Positions 8,849 to 17,402 of a stretch of DNA of 34,166 nt are shown here, piece by piece. The notes under the pieces were generated by a model. The model searched no databases. It worked only from the letters and a program-made list of their open reading frames with translations, and had not been told where the DNA came from. The first letter of the stretch is position 1. Every line of letters starts with the position of its first letter. The position numbers were made by a program, and so were the translations under genes. Origin of the DNA: Pseudomonadota bacterium (GTDB lineage: Bacteria > Pseudomonadota > Alphaproteobacteria > Rhizobiales > Rhizobiaceae); NCBI GenBank assembly GCA_023390055.1, contig JAEWDP010000122.1:1-34166 (forward strand), written 5' to 3'.

Positions 8849-9010
8849 GCGGGCATGTTGAAAATTGAGCCAAACTTTGGTTGCATGCTCACCCCATCGT
8901 GACTTCCTCTTGAGTAGTTTGGGCAGTTAGTTTGTCCACTCTCATGCTGGTTCCTTGATTCTTGCGATCAGTCACGGCTAACAAGTGTCAGGTAAAGAGG
9001 TCCGTGTTTA

Positions 9011-9760
9011 ATGCTGCCCATCATCCGCAGAACGATTATCCTTGTCGGCGTCTTCGTGGCAGGCTCAGCTTTTGCGGATGAAGCGAAGATACCGAAAGGG
9101 GTAGTGGAATTATTCACGTCGCAGGGTTGTTCCTCCTGTCCGCCGGCCGACGCTGCGTTGAAGGAATTGATTGAGCAGGGTGATGTCGTCGCGTTATCTT
9201 ATCACGTCGACTATTGGAACTACCTTGGTTGGACCGATACCTTAAGTTCAAAGGCCAATACGGAGCGGCAATACGGCTATGCTCAATCACTCGGGAGAAG
9301 TGGTGTCTATACACCTCAGGCGGTGATCAATGGCCGCGATCACGTCAAGGGTGCTGAATTGCTTGCGATAAATGCCAAGCTTGACGGATTGAAACTGCAA
9401 GGACACGGGCTGGCAGTTCCAGTTTCCGCACGCATGCGAGGCAAGGAGATCGAAATTGAAATTGATTCAGGGTTGGGCGAGGCCGAGGTTGTCGTTGCCT
9501 ATTTCACGAGACAGGAGAATGTCGAGGTTCTGAAAGGGGAAAACGCTGGGAAAACAATGGAATACTGGCATAGTGTCTATAATGTTCAGTCAGTGGGCAT
9601 GTGGGATGGCCAACCCCTTAAATTGACTTTGCCAGGAAAGTTTATGGGAAAGCAGAAGAAGGATGGCTGTGCAATTCTTCTTCAGACGTCGGGGCCAAAT
9701 GGGGAGCCAGCGGCAATTATCGGGGCGACGGTCCTGATGGCGGGACGCAAACGCCATTAG
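9011..9760 (+). CDS. DUF1223 secreted thioredoxin-like protein
   Basis: A 249-residue DUF1223 protein of unknown function. The N-terminus has two arginines, a hydrophobic core and a probable signal-peptidase site after GSAFA (about residue 22), so it is probably exported. The motif ELFTSQGCSSCPPAD follows, with C40-x-x-C43 and a thioredoxin-like setting. It suggests disulfide or metal chemistry in the periplasm, but no activity is proven for the family. Other family landmarks are YHVDYWNYLGWTD and YTPQAVINGRDH. An AGAGG site precedes ATG 9011 by about 11 bases. Eight bases after the stop begins an unusual G-rich inverted repeat. Confidence 0.88.
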   Translation: MLPIIRRTIILVGVFVAGSAFADEAKIPKGVVELFTSQGCSSCPPADAALKELIEQGDVVALSYHVDYWNYLGWTDTLSSKANTERQYGYAQSLGRSGVYTPQAVINGRDHVKGAELLAINAKLDGLKLQGHGLAVPVSARMRGKEIEIEIDSGLGEAEVVVAYFTRQENVEVLKGENAGKTMEYWHSVYNVQSVGMWDGQPLKLTLPGKFMGKQKKDGCAILLQTSGPNGEPAAIIGATVLMAGRKRH

Positions 9761-9767
9761 AAAGTGC

Positions 9768-9826
9768 GGTCCGACCCGGGAACATTGGGGGGCTGGGGGT
9801 AAGGGTCAATGTAACCGGGCCGGACC
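9768..9826 (+). repeat. Imperfect 20-bp inverted repeat containing a G-quadruplex motif
   Basis: Arms 9768-9787 and 9807-9826 pair at 17 of 20 positions (blocks of 6, 5 and 6 bp), with a 19-base G-rich loop. The G runs at 9778-9780, 9787-9792, 9795-9799 and 9803-9805 are separated by 6, 2 and 3 bases, which fits the canonical four-run quadruplex rule on the + strand. It starts eight bases after the DUF1223 stop and is not followed by a T-tract. It could be an mRNA 3' structure, a transcription barrier or one copy of a dispersed palindromic repeat. Confidence 0.7.
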
Positions 9827-10022
9827 TATTGGCGCCAGATGGGCCAACCAACAGGCGTGAATGTTGTCCGGGAATTGGGCGGTCTTTTGTTCGAAATGGG
9901 GCAAGAATAAAAACCTGCTCCTATCGTTGCTGCGGTGTGGTGCATTTACGTCAGGTTTGAGGTTGCATTTTGCATGCGCTAAGGCAGACTGTCATCCTAC
10001 CGACATCAAAAATGGAGCCGTG

Positions 10023-10409
10023 ATGACGGATCAACCGGATTTGCCTGGTAGCGGTGAGTGCCAGGATAGCGTGGTCGTCAATCTGACAGAATACCGCCAG
10101 CGCCGGGATCCGGCACCGATTACGTTTCATCGGCGTGAACTGGATGCTATCCTACGCATTTACGGTCGTATGGTTGGAGAAGGTGAGTGGAAAGACTATG
10201 CCATCGACCATCTAAAGGAGCGTGCGATCTTTTCCATCTTCAAGCGGTCTGGTGAGCTACCGCTTTACCGGGTGGAGAAGGTTCCAAAGCTGGCCGCCAA
10301 GCAGGGGGCGTATTTGGTTTCGAACACGCATGGTATGATACTCAAGCGCGGGCATGAGCTTTCACAGGTCCTAAAGGTATTCGATAAGGTACTCAAGCCC
10401 GTGGATTAA
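10023..10409 (+). CDS. DUF2794 domain protein
   Basis: A 128-residue soluble protein of the DUF2794 family, found widely in alphaproteobacteria and of unknown function. Landmarks are the N-terminal VVNLTEYRQRR segment, then ITFHRRELDAILRIYGRMVGEG, and KRSGELPLYRVEKVPKL towards the C-terminus, giving a compact alpha/beta domain. The frame is open to 9861, but ATG 10023 follows a GGAG site and starts just ahead of the conserved part; an adjacent GTG 10020 is equally in frame. The stop codon shares the bases TTAA with the stop of the convergent acetyltransferase gene. Confidence 0.85.
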   Translation: MTDQPDLPGSGECQDSVVVNLTEYRQRRDPAPITFHRRELDAILRIYGRMVGEGEWKDYAIDHLKERAIFSIFKRSGELPLYRVEKVPKLAAKQGAYLVSNTHGMILKRGHELSQVLKVFDKVLKPVD

Positions 10410-10963
10410 TCGGACCACAATGTGCCAGGGTAGTTGTGTGGATCCGGATCAGCCAGCATCCCGTCCCCTAGAGCCATCTGCATTAATACCGTGTCCAGCC
10501 AGCGTCCATGCTTGAATCCTGTGCCCTTCAGTGTTCCCGCCATCTCAAAGCCCAATGTCTTATGAACAGCAATGGATGCCGGATTGGCGCCGCCGATAAC
10601 TGCAATCATTTGGCGAAAGCCGAGCTGGGCACAACGACCAGCCAGCTCTGATAGCAGAGCCTTTCCGATTCCTTTGCCGCGTGCTTCGGGTCGTAGATAG
10701 ATCGAATCTTCGACAACCCAACGATAGGCTGGACGGGTTTTGAAGGCTGACGCATAGGAATATCCGAGGAGCGTGCCGTCAGGGGTCGCGCCGACAATAT
10801 ACGGATAACCCTTGGAAATGATTGCCTGATAACGTGCTTCCATCTCCATTTGATCCGGCGGGATGAGCTCGTAGCTGGATGTCCCAGTCACGACGCTGTC
10901 AGCGTAGATGGCCGTGATCTCGGCAATGTCGGAAAACTGAGCATCGCGGAGCACAAAATCCAT
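10406..10963 (-). CDS. GNAT N-acetyltransferase, phosphinothricin acetyltransferase-like
   Basis: A 185-residue GNAT enzyme resembling the phosphinothricin/methionine-sulfoximine acetyltransferase group, which acetylates the amino group of small amino acid analogues using acetyl-CoA. The acetyl-CoA loop reads RPEARGKGIG (residues 91-100), preceded by VEDSIYL. Other family marks are YEL near residue 31, which follows a TGTSS stretch, and the late GTLKGTGFKHGRWLDTV segment. GTG 10966 would add one residue; ATG 10963 is preferred. The exact substrate is not determinable, and resistance to a herbicide should not be assumed. Confidence 0.85.
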   Translation of the reverse strand: MDFVLRDAQFSDIAEITAIYADSVVTGTSSYELIPPDQMEMEARYQAIISKGYPYIVGATPDGTLLGYSYASAFKTRPAYRWVVEDSIYLRPEARGKGIGKALLSELAGRCAQLGFRQMIAVIGGANPASIAVHKTLGFEMAGTLKGTGFKHGRWLDTVLMQMALGDGMLADPDPHNYPGTLWSD

Positions 10964-11014
10964 CACAGTCTCAATGGTCTGGACAAGTCAAGCACGATGT
11001 CCGGCAAGGTGGGG

Positions 11015-11046
11015 AAAAAAGCAAAAAGGCGGCCCTGAAGGCCGCC
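11015..11046 (-). terminator. Intrinsic terminator of the Bax-inhibitor-1 family gene
   Basis: Read on the minus strand, a perfect 7-bp stem GGCGGCC/GGCCGCC (11040-11046 with 11028-11034) with a 5-base loop is followed by TTTTTGCTTTTTT. It lies 25 bases after the stop of the leftward gene, a textbook intrinsic terminator. Confidence 0.9.
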
Positions 11047-11071
11047 ATTGGTGTCAGTGCGATCTGCGTGA

Positions 11072-11809
11072 CTACTCGTTGCGATTTCCGAGAAACTGCA
11101 GAAGGAACATAAACAGGTTTATGAAGTCGAGGTACAGTGTCAGAGCGCCCATAATTGCTTTGCGACCTGCGACTGCGACATCATCACCGTCGAAATACAT
11201 TTCCTTGATCTTCTGTGTGTCATAAGCGGTCAGTCCGGCGAAAACCAGAACCCCAATTGCCGAGATCGCAAATCCCATTGCAGATGACTGCAGGAAGATG
11301 TTCACTACAGAGGCGATGATCAGTCCGAACAGGCCCATGATCAGAAATGAGCCGATCGCCGACAGATCCTTCTTCGTGGTGTAGCCATAGAGTGACAGGG
11401 CACCAAAGGACGCAGCCGTTACAAAGAAGGTCTGAACGATGCTTTGACCAGTGAAGACGAGGAAGATCGATGAGAGGGAGAGGCCCATTAGGGCGGCATA
11501 GACCCAAAATGTCGTCTGGGCAGCACCGACGCTCATCGAGTTAATTCGAAAGCTCAGGAAGAAGACCATGGCGAGCGGAGCCAACATGATCACCCACCGA
11601 AGCGGGGACGTGAACAAAAGGGCCGCGAAGCCCGGATTGGAGACCGCCAGAGCGTAGGTGCCGTAAGCTGCGACACCGGTGATTGCCAAACCGAGCGCCA
11701 TAAGGTTGTAAACCTTGAGCATGTGGGCACGAAGGCCCTCGTCAATCAACGCGCCCGTCTGTGCACGGCCCTGTGCCATTCGGTTCTGGTAGTTGTTAAG
11801 GTCAGCCAT
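11072..11809 (-). CDS. Bax inhibitor-1 (UPF0005/YccA) family membrane protein
   Basis: A 245-residue integral membrane protein of the Bax inhibitor-1 family. Bacterial members include YccA, a modulator of the FtsH protease, and the calcium-leak protein BsYetJ; the role here is unknown. Seven hydrophobic helices are visible after a soluble N-terminus of about 35 residues. Family marks include GYTTKKDLS in the middle and, near the C-terminus, GLTAYDTQKIKEMY with the conserved aspartate, then LTLYLDFINLFMFLLQFLG. An in-frame start at 11842 would add 11 residues, but ATG 11809 has a GAGG site just upstream. The gene is monocistronic and ends in a strong terminator. Confidence 0.93.
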   Translation of the reverse strand: MADLNNYQNRMAQGRAQTGALIDEGLRAHMLKVYNLMALGLAITGVAAYGTYALAVSNPGFAALLFTSPLRWVIMLAPLAMVFFLSFRINSMSVGAAQTTFWVYAALMGLSLSSIFLVFTGQSIVQTFFVTAASFGALSLYGYTTKKDLSAIGSFLIMGLFGLIIASVVNIFLQSSAMGFAISAIGVLVFAGLTAYDTQKIKEMYFDGDDVAVAGRKAIMGALTLYLDFINLFMFLLQFLGNRNE

Positions 11810-12019
11810 TGTTTCCTCTTTCAAGCTCCGTGGTTCAATCACGGTGTCGGGGCATTGCCCCAGGCGCCGCTGCGGAGCTCAGCAAGCCTTGAATAAATAT
11901 GATGCGATAATTCGGTTCGTACAAGGCCTCTACACCTCAAATCCGCAAATTCGGTACTTCGAACGGGCGTCTGGTCGAGGTTTGACGCGGATGTGATCGG
12001 ATTTCGAGCCCAGTTGCCA

Positions 12020-14563
12020 TCAGAGTTCGCGCAGGACCGGTGCTGCTTTCATTCCAAGTACCCGCCACGTCCCAACAAGCCCGATACCGACCGTCAGTAA
12101 CAGTGCTGCCAAAAGCGTCCCTATCGCAACATCCGGAAGGAATGCAGAAGGCAGGTTCATGATCTGACTGACGACAAACCAAGCCGAAATGCCCCCGGCC
12201 AGTAGGGCAAAGGCAGCTGTTGCGGCACCAAGAATCAGATACTCGTAAGTGAACGCACTGATGAGCAGGCTGCGGGTGCCACCCAAGGTCTTCAGTATGA
12301 CGGCATCATGTGCGCGCGCGCGATTACCTGCTGCAAGAGCACCCGAGAGGACGAGAACGGACGCCAGTAGGGCAACAGCAGCGGCAGCTCGGATGGCCGT
12401 CGAAAGCTGCATGACCAGTTGATCGATCACGTCGATTGCGTCCTTTACGCGTACGCTAGTGATTGTAGGATAGGTACTGGTCAGTTCGCGCAGGATCTTG
12501 GCCTCATCTGGCCCTGTCGCGGTCTGGTCGCTGAGGGTGGCGAGCCACCCATGTGGTGCTCCTCGAAAGGTATTCGGGGAAAAGACCATTACGAAGTTTA
12601 TTGACAGAGATTCCCATTCGACCTGCCGGAAGTTGGCAATTCGTGCGGTAATGTTACGTCCCAGGACGTTAACCGTCACGGTGTCACCAAGCTTGAGGCC
12701 CAATTCGCCGGCTTCCTCAGCCGAAAACGATACGAGTGGCTCACCGTCATAGTCTATGGGCCACCACTGACCTTCCGTGATGGCGGAGTTCTCGGGCGGC
12801 TTGTCTTCATATGTGATGCCGCGGTCTCCCCTTAGCACCCAGCGGCCCTGCGGAGGAACATCCATCTGCGTTACATCTTGGTTGTTGAAGGCGACGATTC
12901 GCCCACGCAACATGGGCACAAGGTTGATTACTCCTTGTGGAGAATATCTATCCAGGATCGTGACAAAGCCGTCGCGGTCTTTGCCTTGTATGTCAACAAA
13001 GAAGAAGTTGGGTGCCTGCTCCTTTATCGTACCTGTAAGCTGTTGCCGCAGGTTTCCGTCGATCAAAGCAAGGCTCACGAGAAGGGCAAGCCCGAGGCCA
13101 AGGGACAATACAACCGAGGGAGTGAGTGCGCCTGGGCGATGGATATTGCCTATTGCGAGACGCAGTGCCGGCGAATGAACGGTTGGGCTGCGCCTGGCCA
13201 GTGCCGTGATCACAAGGGCGACGACGCGCAGCAGGAAAAAGGCGCCGAAAACTGCCGCCAGGAAGATGGTCGCAATGAAACGGTCTTCAGCCGTTGTAAT
13301 CGCCAGCAAAGCAAGGGCTGCCAGTGCTACAGCCGCTGCCAGGACGTAGGGCCAGGAGGGAAACGGTGTATTGTCAAAGCTTTGCTCACGAAATAGTGCG
13401 GTCGCAGGCACTTCGCGGGCATGCCCAAGTGGGACTATGGAAAAGGCGAACGTGATAAGGAACCCGAACAGTGCTGCCAGCGCAAGGGCGGCTGGATAAA
13501 ACACAATCCCTTTGGGAGCTGGAAGTACACCTTGCAGGAAATGTATGGCAATTAGGGGGGATATCGCACCGATGCCCATTCCAATCAGTATGCCGATTGC
13601 TGCCAGCAGAAGAATCTGGATCATATAGATAAGGGTAACTGTTACAGCCGGTGCACCAAGGCATTTGAATGTCGCAATGTTTTGTCGCTTGGCGTCAAGA
13701 AAGGCCCGAACTGCGTTAGCAACTCCAACACCACCAACAATCAAGGCAGTCAGACCAACGAGGGTCAGGAACTGTGAAAATCGCTTGACGTTGTCAATCA
13801 AGGCAGGTGCGGCCCTGTCACTGGTGCGAATGGACCAGCCGGAATCGGGGAATTCGACCAAAGCACGGGCAGATATGGCGTTACGGAGGCTTGGGGAATC
13901 CAGGCGGAGCTTGTAGGTATGCTCCACGAGGCTTCCGGTTTGAACGAGGCCTGAGGCCATCAGTGCATCGCGACTTACGAAAAGCCGTGGTGCAAATCCG
14001 AATCCTTCTGAGATGACGTCGGGTTCACTCACTACTGCTGCCGTTAACCGTAACCGGATATTGCCCAGGAGCAGATCGTCGCCAGATTGAAGTCCGAGGC
14101 GGTCCAGAAGAAGTGGCGCAGCCACTGCTCCGAAAGACCCGTCATCGTGCCGCAATAGTTCTCTGATTGGGCGGTCCGGCTCTGCTGTAAATGTGCCATA
14201 AAGGGGGTAGGCGCTGTCTACCGCCTTCACTTCGACGAGAGCCTGTTGCGAGCCGTCGACGGTACGTGCCATGGAGCGAAGCCCGGTTGAAATGGAGAGA
14301 TCCCCAAGACTCTGCAGAAACGCCCGTTCTTCCGGCGTGGCTTCCCGATTATCGAGTTCAAAGCGGATGTCTGCCGCCAAGAGGTCCTGACCCTGGGTCG
14401 CTATGGCGTCTGTTATCGCGTGAGAAACGGAATTGACCGAAGCAATTGCGCCAGTTCCGAGTGCGATACAGGCCAGAAAGATGTAGAAACCTGAAAGACC
14501 TCCGCGCATTTCACGCAGCGCCAGTTTCAATGAAATGGATAACCTGGTCGCGGTGAACTTCAT
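12020..14563 (-). CDS. ABC transporter permease, FtsX-like (YbbP type)
   Basis: An 847-residue permease of the YbbP type, with two FtsX-like domains joined by an additional membrane region. It shows one N-terminal helix (FYIFLACIALGTGAIA), a large periplasmic domain to about residue 260, a cluster of helices with a first FtsX repeat (GLTALIVGGVGVANAVRAFL), a central helix group, a second periplasmic domain and a final FtsX repeat (ALLASVLVLSGALAAGNRARAHD). Such proteins work with a LolD-like ATPase and probably act on lipids, lipoproteins or envelope stress rather than importing a nutrient. Its ATG overlaps the ATPase TGA as ATGA, so the pair is coupled. Confidence 0.88.
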   Translation of the reverse strand: MKFTATRLSISLKLALREMRGGLSGFYIFLACIALGTGAIASVNSVSHAITDAIATQGQDLLAADIRFELDNREATPEERAFLQSLGDLSISTGLRSMARTVDGSQQALVEVKAVDSAYPLYGTFTAEPDRPIRELLRHDDGSFGAVAAPLLLDRLGLQSGDDLLLGNIRLRLTAAVVSEPDVISEGFGFAPRLFVSRDALMASGLVQTGSLVEHTYKLRLDSPSLRNAISARALVEFPDSGWSIRTSDRAAPALIDNVKRFSQFLTLVGLTALIVGGVGVANAVRAFLDAKRQNIATFKCLGAPAVTVTLIYMIQILLLAAIGILIGMGIGAISPLIAIHFLQGVLPAPKGIVFYPAALALAALFGFLITFAFSIVPLGHAREVPATALFREQSFDNTPFPSWPYVLAAAVALAALALLAITTAEDRFIATIFLAAVFGAFFLLRVVALVITALARRSPTVHSPALRLAIGNIHRPGALTPSVVLSLGLGLALLVSLALIDGNLRQQLTGTIKEQAPNFFFVDIQGKDRDGFVTILDRYSPQGVINLVPMLRGRIVAFNNQDVTQMDVPPQGRWVLRGDRGITYEDKPPENSAITEGQWWPIDYDGEPLVSFSAEEAGELGLKLGDTVTVNVLGRNITARIANFRQVEWESLSINFVMVFSPNTFRGAPHGWLATLSDQTATGPDEAKILRELTSTYPTITSVRVKDAIDVIDQLVMQLSTAIRAAAAVALLASVLVLSGALAAGNRARAHDAVILKTLGGTRSLLISAFTYEYLILGAATAAFALLAGGISAWFVVSQIMNLPSAFLPDVAIGTLLAALLLTVGIGLVGTWRVLGMKAAPVLREL

Positions 14564-15270
14564 GCCGGGAGCGCTTCTACACGCTGATTGTCGGCGAAAT
14601 CCCCAACGATCTCTCCAGATTGGACACGGATTTGTCGGGAACAGCGACCGGCCAGAGCGTTGTCATGCGTTACAAGCAGCATTGTCATGCCACGTTCCTC
14701 CTGCTTCGAAAACAGGAGATCGGCAATCTGTCGACCCGTTTCCGTGTCAAGATTGCCGGTGGGTTCATCGGCGATCAGGAGCAGCGGTGATGGAGCCAGT
14801 GCGCGAGCGATAGCGACGCGTTGTTGCTCGCCGCCGGATAATTGTCCTGGATAATGATGTAGACGTCCGGCCAATCCAACTGCGGTGAGTTCGTCTCGCG
14901 CTATGTCGAAGGGCTTTTTTACGCCTGCCAGTTCCAGCGGAACCGCCACGTTTTCCAGTGCGGTCATGTTTGCGATAAGGTGAAACGATTGAAAGACTAT
15001 ACCGATATTTCGGCCGCGAAACTTGGTGAGGGCATCTTCGGAAAGCGAGTGAAGGGGTTCTCCGGCAATGTGAATTGTGCCGCTATCAAGGCGCTCGAGG
15101 CCGGCAAGAACCATTAGAAGGGTCGATTTTCCTGAGCCCGAAGGGCCAATGATACCGACAGCTTCGCGCTGGCGTATCTGAAGGTTGATTTTCTTCAGCA
15201 CATGGACGGAGGCTGCAGCACTTCCAAGTGTTAGATCCGCCTGCTTCAGCTCAATGATGGTTTTAGTCAA
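14560..15270 (-). CDS. ABC transporter ATP-binding protein (YbbA/LolD type)
   Basis: A 236-residue ATPase of the MacB/LolD/YbbA group. Walker A is GPSGSGKST (about 42-50), the Q-loop lies in GIVFQSFHLI, the signature is LSGGEQQRVAIARAL, Walker B is LLLIADEPTGNLD and the switch histidine lies in LVTHD. The frame runs open to 15522, but the extra residues are not ABC-like. TTG 15270 gives TKTIIELKQ and has an AGGAAGA site six bases ahead, so I chose it. It pairs with the downstream FtsX-like permease and is divergent from the TesA-like esterase across 66 bases, the same layout as tesA/ybbA/ybbP in E. coli. Confidence 0.9.
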   Translation of the reverse strand: MTKTIIELKQADLTLGSAAASVHVLKKINLQIRQREAVGIIGPSGSGKSTLLMVLAGLERLDSGTIHIAGEPLHSLSEDALTKFRGRNIGIVFQSFHLIANMTALENVAVPLELAGVKKPFDIARDELTAVGLAGRLHHYPGQLSGGEQQRVAIARALAPSPLLLIADEPTGNLDTETGRQIADLLFSKQEERGMTMLLVTHDNALAGRCSRQIRVQSGEIVGDFADNQRVEALPA

Positions 15271-15336
15271 GGCAAATCTTCCTATATTGATCCTGGCGGA
15301 CAGCTCTGGAGCCTCCGCAAACCTAGGAAGCAAGCA

Positions 15337-15981
15337 TTGAGAATTAAAGCAATACTCCTTCACATCCTTGTCATGTCGACGTTGTTGTCGATGCCGGCTG
15401 CGTCGCAGCAGCATGCAACTAGACTTGTCGGTTTTGGAGACAGCCTGATGGCGGGCTACCAGCTTGCACCAGATGAATCCTACACCGCGCAGCTTGAGAT
15501 GAAGCTGAAGGCCCAAGGTCACACCGTAACTGTTACAAATGCAGGAGTCTCGGGGGATACGACGGCTGGCGGGTTGTCCCGTATCGACTGGTCCGTTCCC
15601 GAAGGTACGCAGGGTGTTATTCTCGAACTCGGAGCAAACGATGCCCTACGCGGCATTTCACCGGAGGAAACGGAAAAGAACCTGGATGCGATGATTTCCC
15701 GACTGAAGGAGCGAGGCATTTCAGTTCTTCTGGTCGGTATCCTGGCGCCGCCAAATATGGGGCATGACTTTGCGAACCGCTTTAACGGTATTTATGCCCG
15801 GTTAGCCGACAAACATTCCGTGCCGCTTTACCCCTTTTTCCTCGACGGTGTAGTCACTGTCGCGGGTATGCAGCTGGAAGATGGAATGCACCCGAATGCA
15901 GCAGGTGTGGCCATTATGGTCGAGCGTTCGTTCCCGATCGTAGTGCGGTTTTTGGGGGACATCCAGTCAAAGCAGAAATAA
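15337..15981 (+). CDS. SGNH-hydrolase arylesterase/lysophospholipase (TesA-like)
   Basis: A 214-residue secreted hydrolase of the TesA/arylesterase type, cleaving thioesters, aryl esters or lysophospholipids. A signal peptide (about residues 1-22) precedes the SGNH blocks: GFGDSLMAGY with nucleophile S36, the glycine of NAGVSGDTT, ELGAND with N101, and DGMHPN with D182 and H185. The catalytic set is complete. It starts with TTG 15337 after an AGGAAG site; no ATG fits before the signal peptide. It is divergent from the YbbA/YbbP-like ABC pair, a linkage also seen in E. coli, which suggests a shared envelope-lipid role. Confidence 0.9.
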   Translation: MRIKAILLHILVMSTLLSMPAASQQHATRLVGFGDSLMAGYQLAPDESYTAQLEMKLKAQGHTVTVTNAGVSGDTTAGGLSRIDWSVPEGTQGVILELGANDALRGISPEETEKNLDAMISRLKERGISVLLVGILAPPNMGHDFANRFNGIYARLADKHSVPLYPFFLDGVVTVAGMQLEDGMHPNAAGVAIMVERSFPIVVRFLGDIQSKQK

Positions 15982-16047
15982 CTGCTTGCACAGAGATGGT
16001 GCCCATGATTCGCTGGTGCCAATCGTAAGAGAATCGAGGAGGTCGTC

Positions 16048-16635
16048 ATGCCAAGACTTTTCATCGCCCTCGAAATTCCGCGCGATATTGCAATGAGCCT
16101 TTCTCTGTTGCGAGGAGGCCTTCCGGGCGCGCGGTGGATCGACGTGGAAAATTACCACGTCACTCTCCGGTTTATTGGTGACGTGGACGGACGGACTGCA
16201 GATGAGATCGTCGATCGACTGGATCGGATTGACCGGCCTGAATTTCAAGTAAGTCTCAATGGTATAGGTTCTTTCGGGTCAAAGAAGCCGCACTCCATTT
16301 GGGCAGGAGTTTCCCCGTCTCAGGAGATGTCTGCCCTGCAGGCCGAGATTGAACGGATATGTCAGCGCATCGGTTTGCCCGCCGACCCAAGAAAGTTCAT
16401 GCCACATGTCACGCTTGCCCGATTGAAGGCTTGCCGTCTTGATGACGTCGTTCGGTATTTGTCGGGTAGAGGTGGCTTTCATACTTTGCCGTTCAAGGTC
16501 TCTCGTTTCGTGCTAATGTCCTCACGAGACTCCGTCGGTGGCGGACCGTATGTTGTTGAAGAAGACTTCCTGTTGCAAAATGTCGATATTGGCACAAACT
16601 GGTCTTCTGTCGAACCGATGAAGAGCTTCATCTAG
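16048..16635 (+). CDS. thpR: RNA 2',3'-cyclic phosphodiesterase ThpR (2H family)
   Basis: ThpR (formerly 2'-5' RNA ligase LigT) opens 2',3'-cyclic phosphates on RNA and belongs to the 2H phosphoesterases. Both catalytic HxTx motifs are present as HVTL at H37 and H120, in the settings DVENYHVTLRFIG and FMPHVTLAR. The N-terminus MPRLFIALEIP is typical. At 195 residues it has the usual length. A strong GAGGAGG site precedes ATG 16048. It is followed at 13 bases by the pterin dehydratase gene, and the two are probably co-transcribed, although no functional link is known. Confidence 0.94.
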   Translation: MPRLFIALEIPRDIAMSLSLLRGGLPGARWIDVENYHVTLRFIGDVDGRTADEIVDRLDRIDRPEFQVSLNGIGSFGSKKPHSIWAGVSPSQEMSALQAEIERICQRIGLPADPRKFMPHVTLARLKACRLDDVVRYLSGRGGFHTLPFKVSRFVLMSSRDSVGGGPYVVEEDFLLQNVDIGTNWSSVEPMKSFI

Positions 16636-16648
16636 GTGGAAAGCCCCG

Positions 16649-16948
16649 ATGGATATCGACAAGCTTACAGTACGGGAAATCGAACGAGAGCTTGCTGCAA
16701 TAGACGGTTGGATGCTGTGTGATGGGACCGCGATCGCCAAAACGTTTACCTTCCGGGATTTTGCACAGGCCTTCGCCTTTATGACCGAATGTGCACTTGT
16801 TGCAGAGCGTTTCAATCACCACCCTGACTGGTCTAATTCCTACTCTCGTGTAGAGGTCACCTTGACCACACATGATAGAGCCGGATTGACATCGAAGGAC
16901 TTCAAGCTGGCGCGAGCGATGGACCGCGTGGCAAGTCGGGGCAATTGA
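16649..16948 (+). CDS. phhB: Pterin-4a-carbinolamine dehydratase
   Basis: This enzyme dehydrates 4a-hydroxytetrahydropterin, recycling the pterin cofactor of aromatic amino acid hydroxylases, and may act in other pterin reactions. In this 99-residue protein the family motif is complete: NHHPDW (H57, H58, P59), an aromatic residue at Y65, the histidine of TTHDRAGLT and D84. No phenylalanine hydroxylase gene is in the window, so the role in this organism is open. A GTGGA site precedes ATG 16649. Confidence 0.92.
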   Translation: MDIDKLTVREIERELAAIDGWMLCDGTAIAKTFTFRDFAQAFAFMTECALVAERFNHHPDWSNSYSRVEVTLTTHDRAGLTSKDFKLARAMDRVASRGN

Positions 16949-17000
16949 CGTCGATGCCACGTCACCCCACATTGGGCAGGTAACGTATATGGTGTGAGGC

Positions 17001-17402
17001 ATGTCCATGGACGACGTGAAGATCGGCGAGATCCTCCTTCCGGGAGACGAGGACACGCAGGAACGGCGTGAAAAACAGGTGCGAGTGAAGTTCTGGCCGA
17101 AGTTGAAGCGTGCAGCGCGACAGATTCCCTTCAGTCGCGACCTGGTGGCATCCTATTATTGCGCCATGGATCCAAAGACGCCGATCCGGGTTCGTGGCAC
17201 GCTGCTTGCGGCATTGGCATACTTCATTATGCCGTTCGATTTTCTACCGGATGTCCTCGCCGTTGTTGGGTTCACGGATGATGTCGCGGTTATCGCCACT
17301 GCGCTTCGAATGATCCAGGGATACATTACCGACCGCCACTATGAAGCAGCGGACAACGCGCTTGCCGAAATTCCCGAGGTCAAGCCGGAACAGGTGCCAT
17401 AA
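17001..17402 (+). CDS. YkvA/DUF1232 family protein
   Basis: A 133-residue protein with one DUF1232 (YkvA) domain and no known function. The N-terminal 50 residues are charged and soluble. Then comes the hydrophobic domain core (about 63-100) with the diagnostic AYFIMPFDFLPDVLAVVGFTDD, where the segment PFDFLPD is strongly conserved. It ends in an acidic proline-containing tail. ATG 17001 follows a GTGAGG site; a second ATG two codons later is equally possible. It lies 52 bases after the pterin dehydratase gene on the same strand. Confidence 0.88.
   Translation: MSMDDVKIGEILLPGDEDTQERREKQVRVKFWPKLKRAARQIPFSRDLVASYYCAMDPKTPIRVRGTLLAALAYFIMPFDFLPDVLAVVGFTDDVAVIATALRMIQGYITDRHYEAADNALAEIPEVKPEQVP

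Noticed and set aside
10406..10963. Herbicide (phosphinothricin) resistance gene
   Set aside because: The protein belongs to the broad PAT-like GNAT group, whose chromosomal members mostly act on other amino acid analogues; sequence alone does not support a resistance call.
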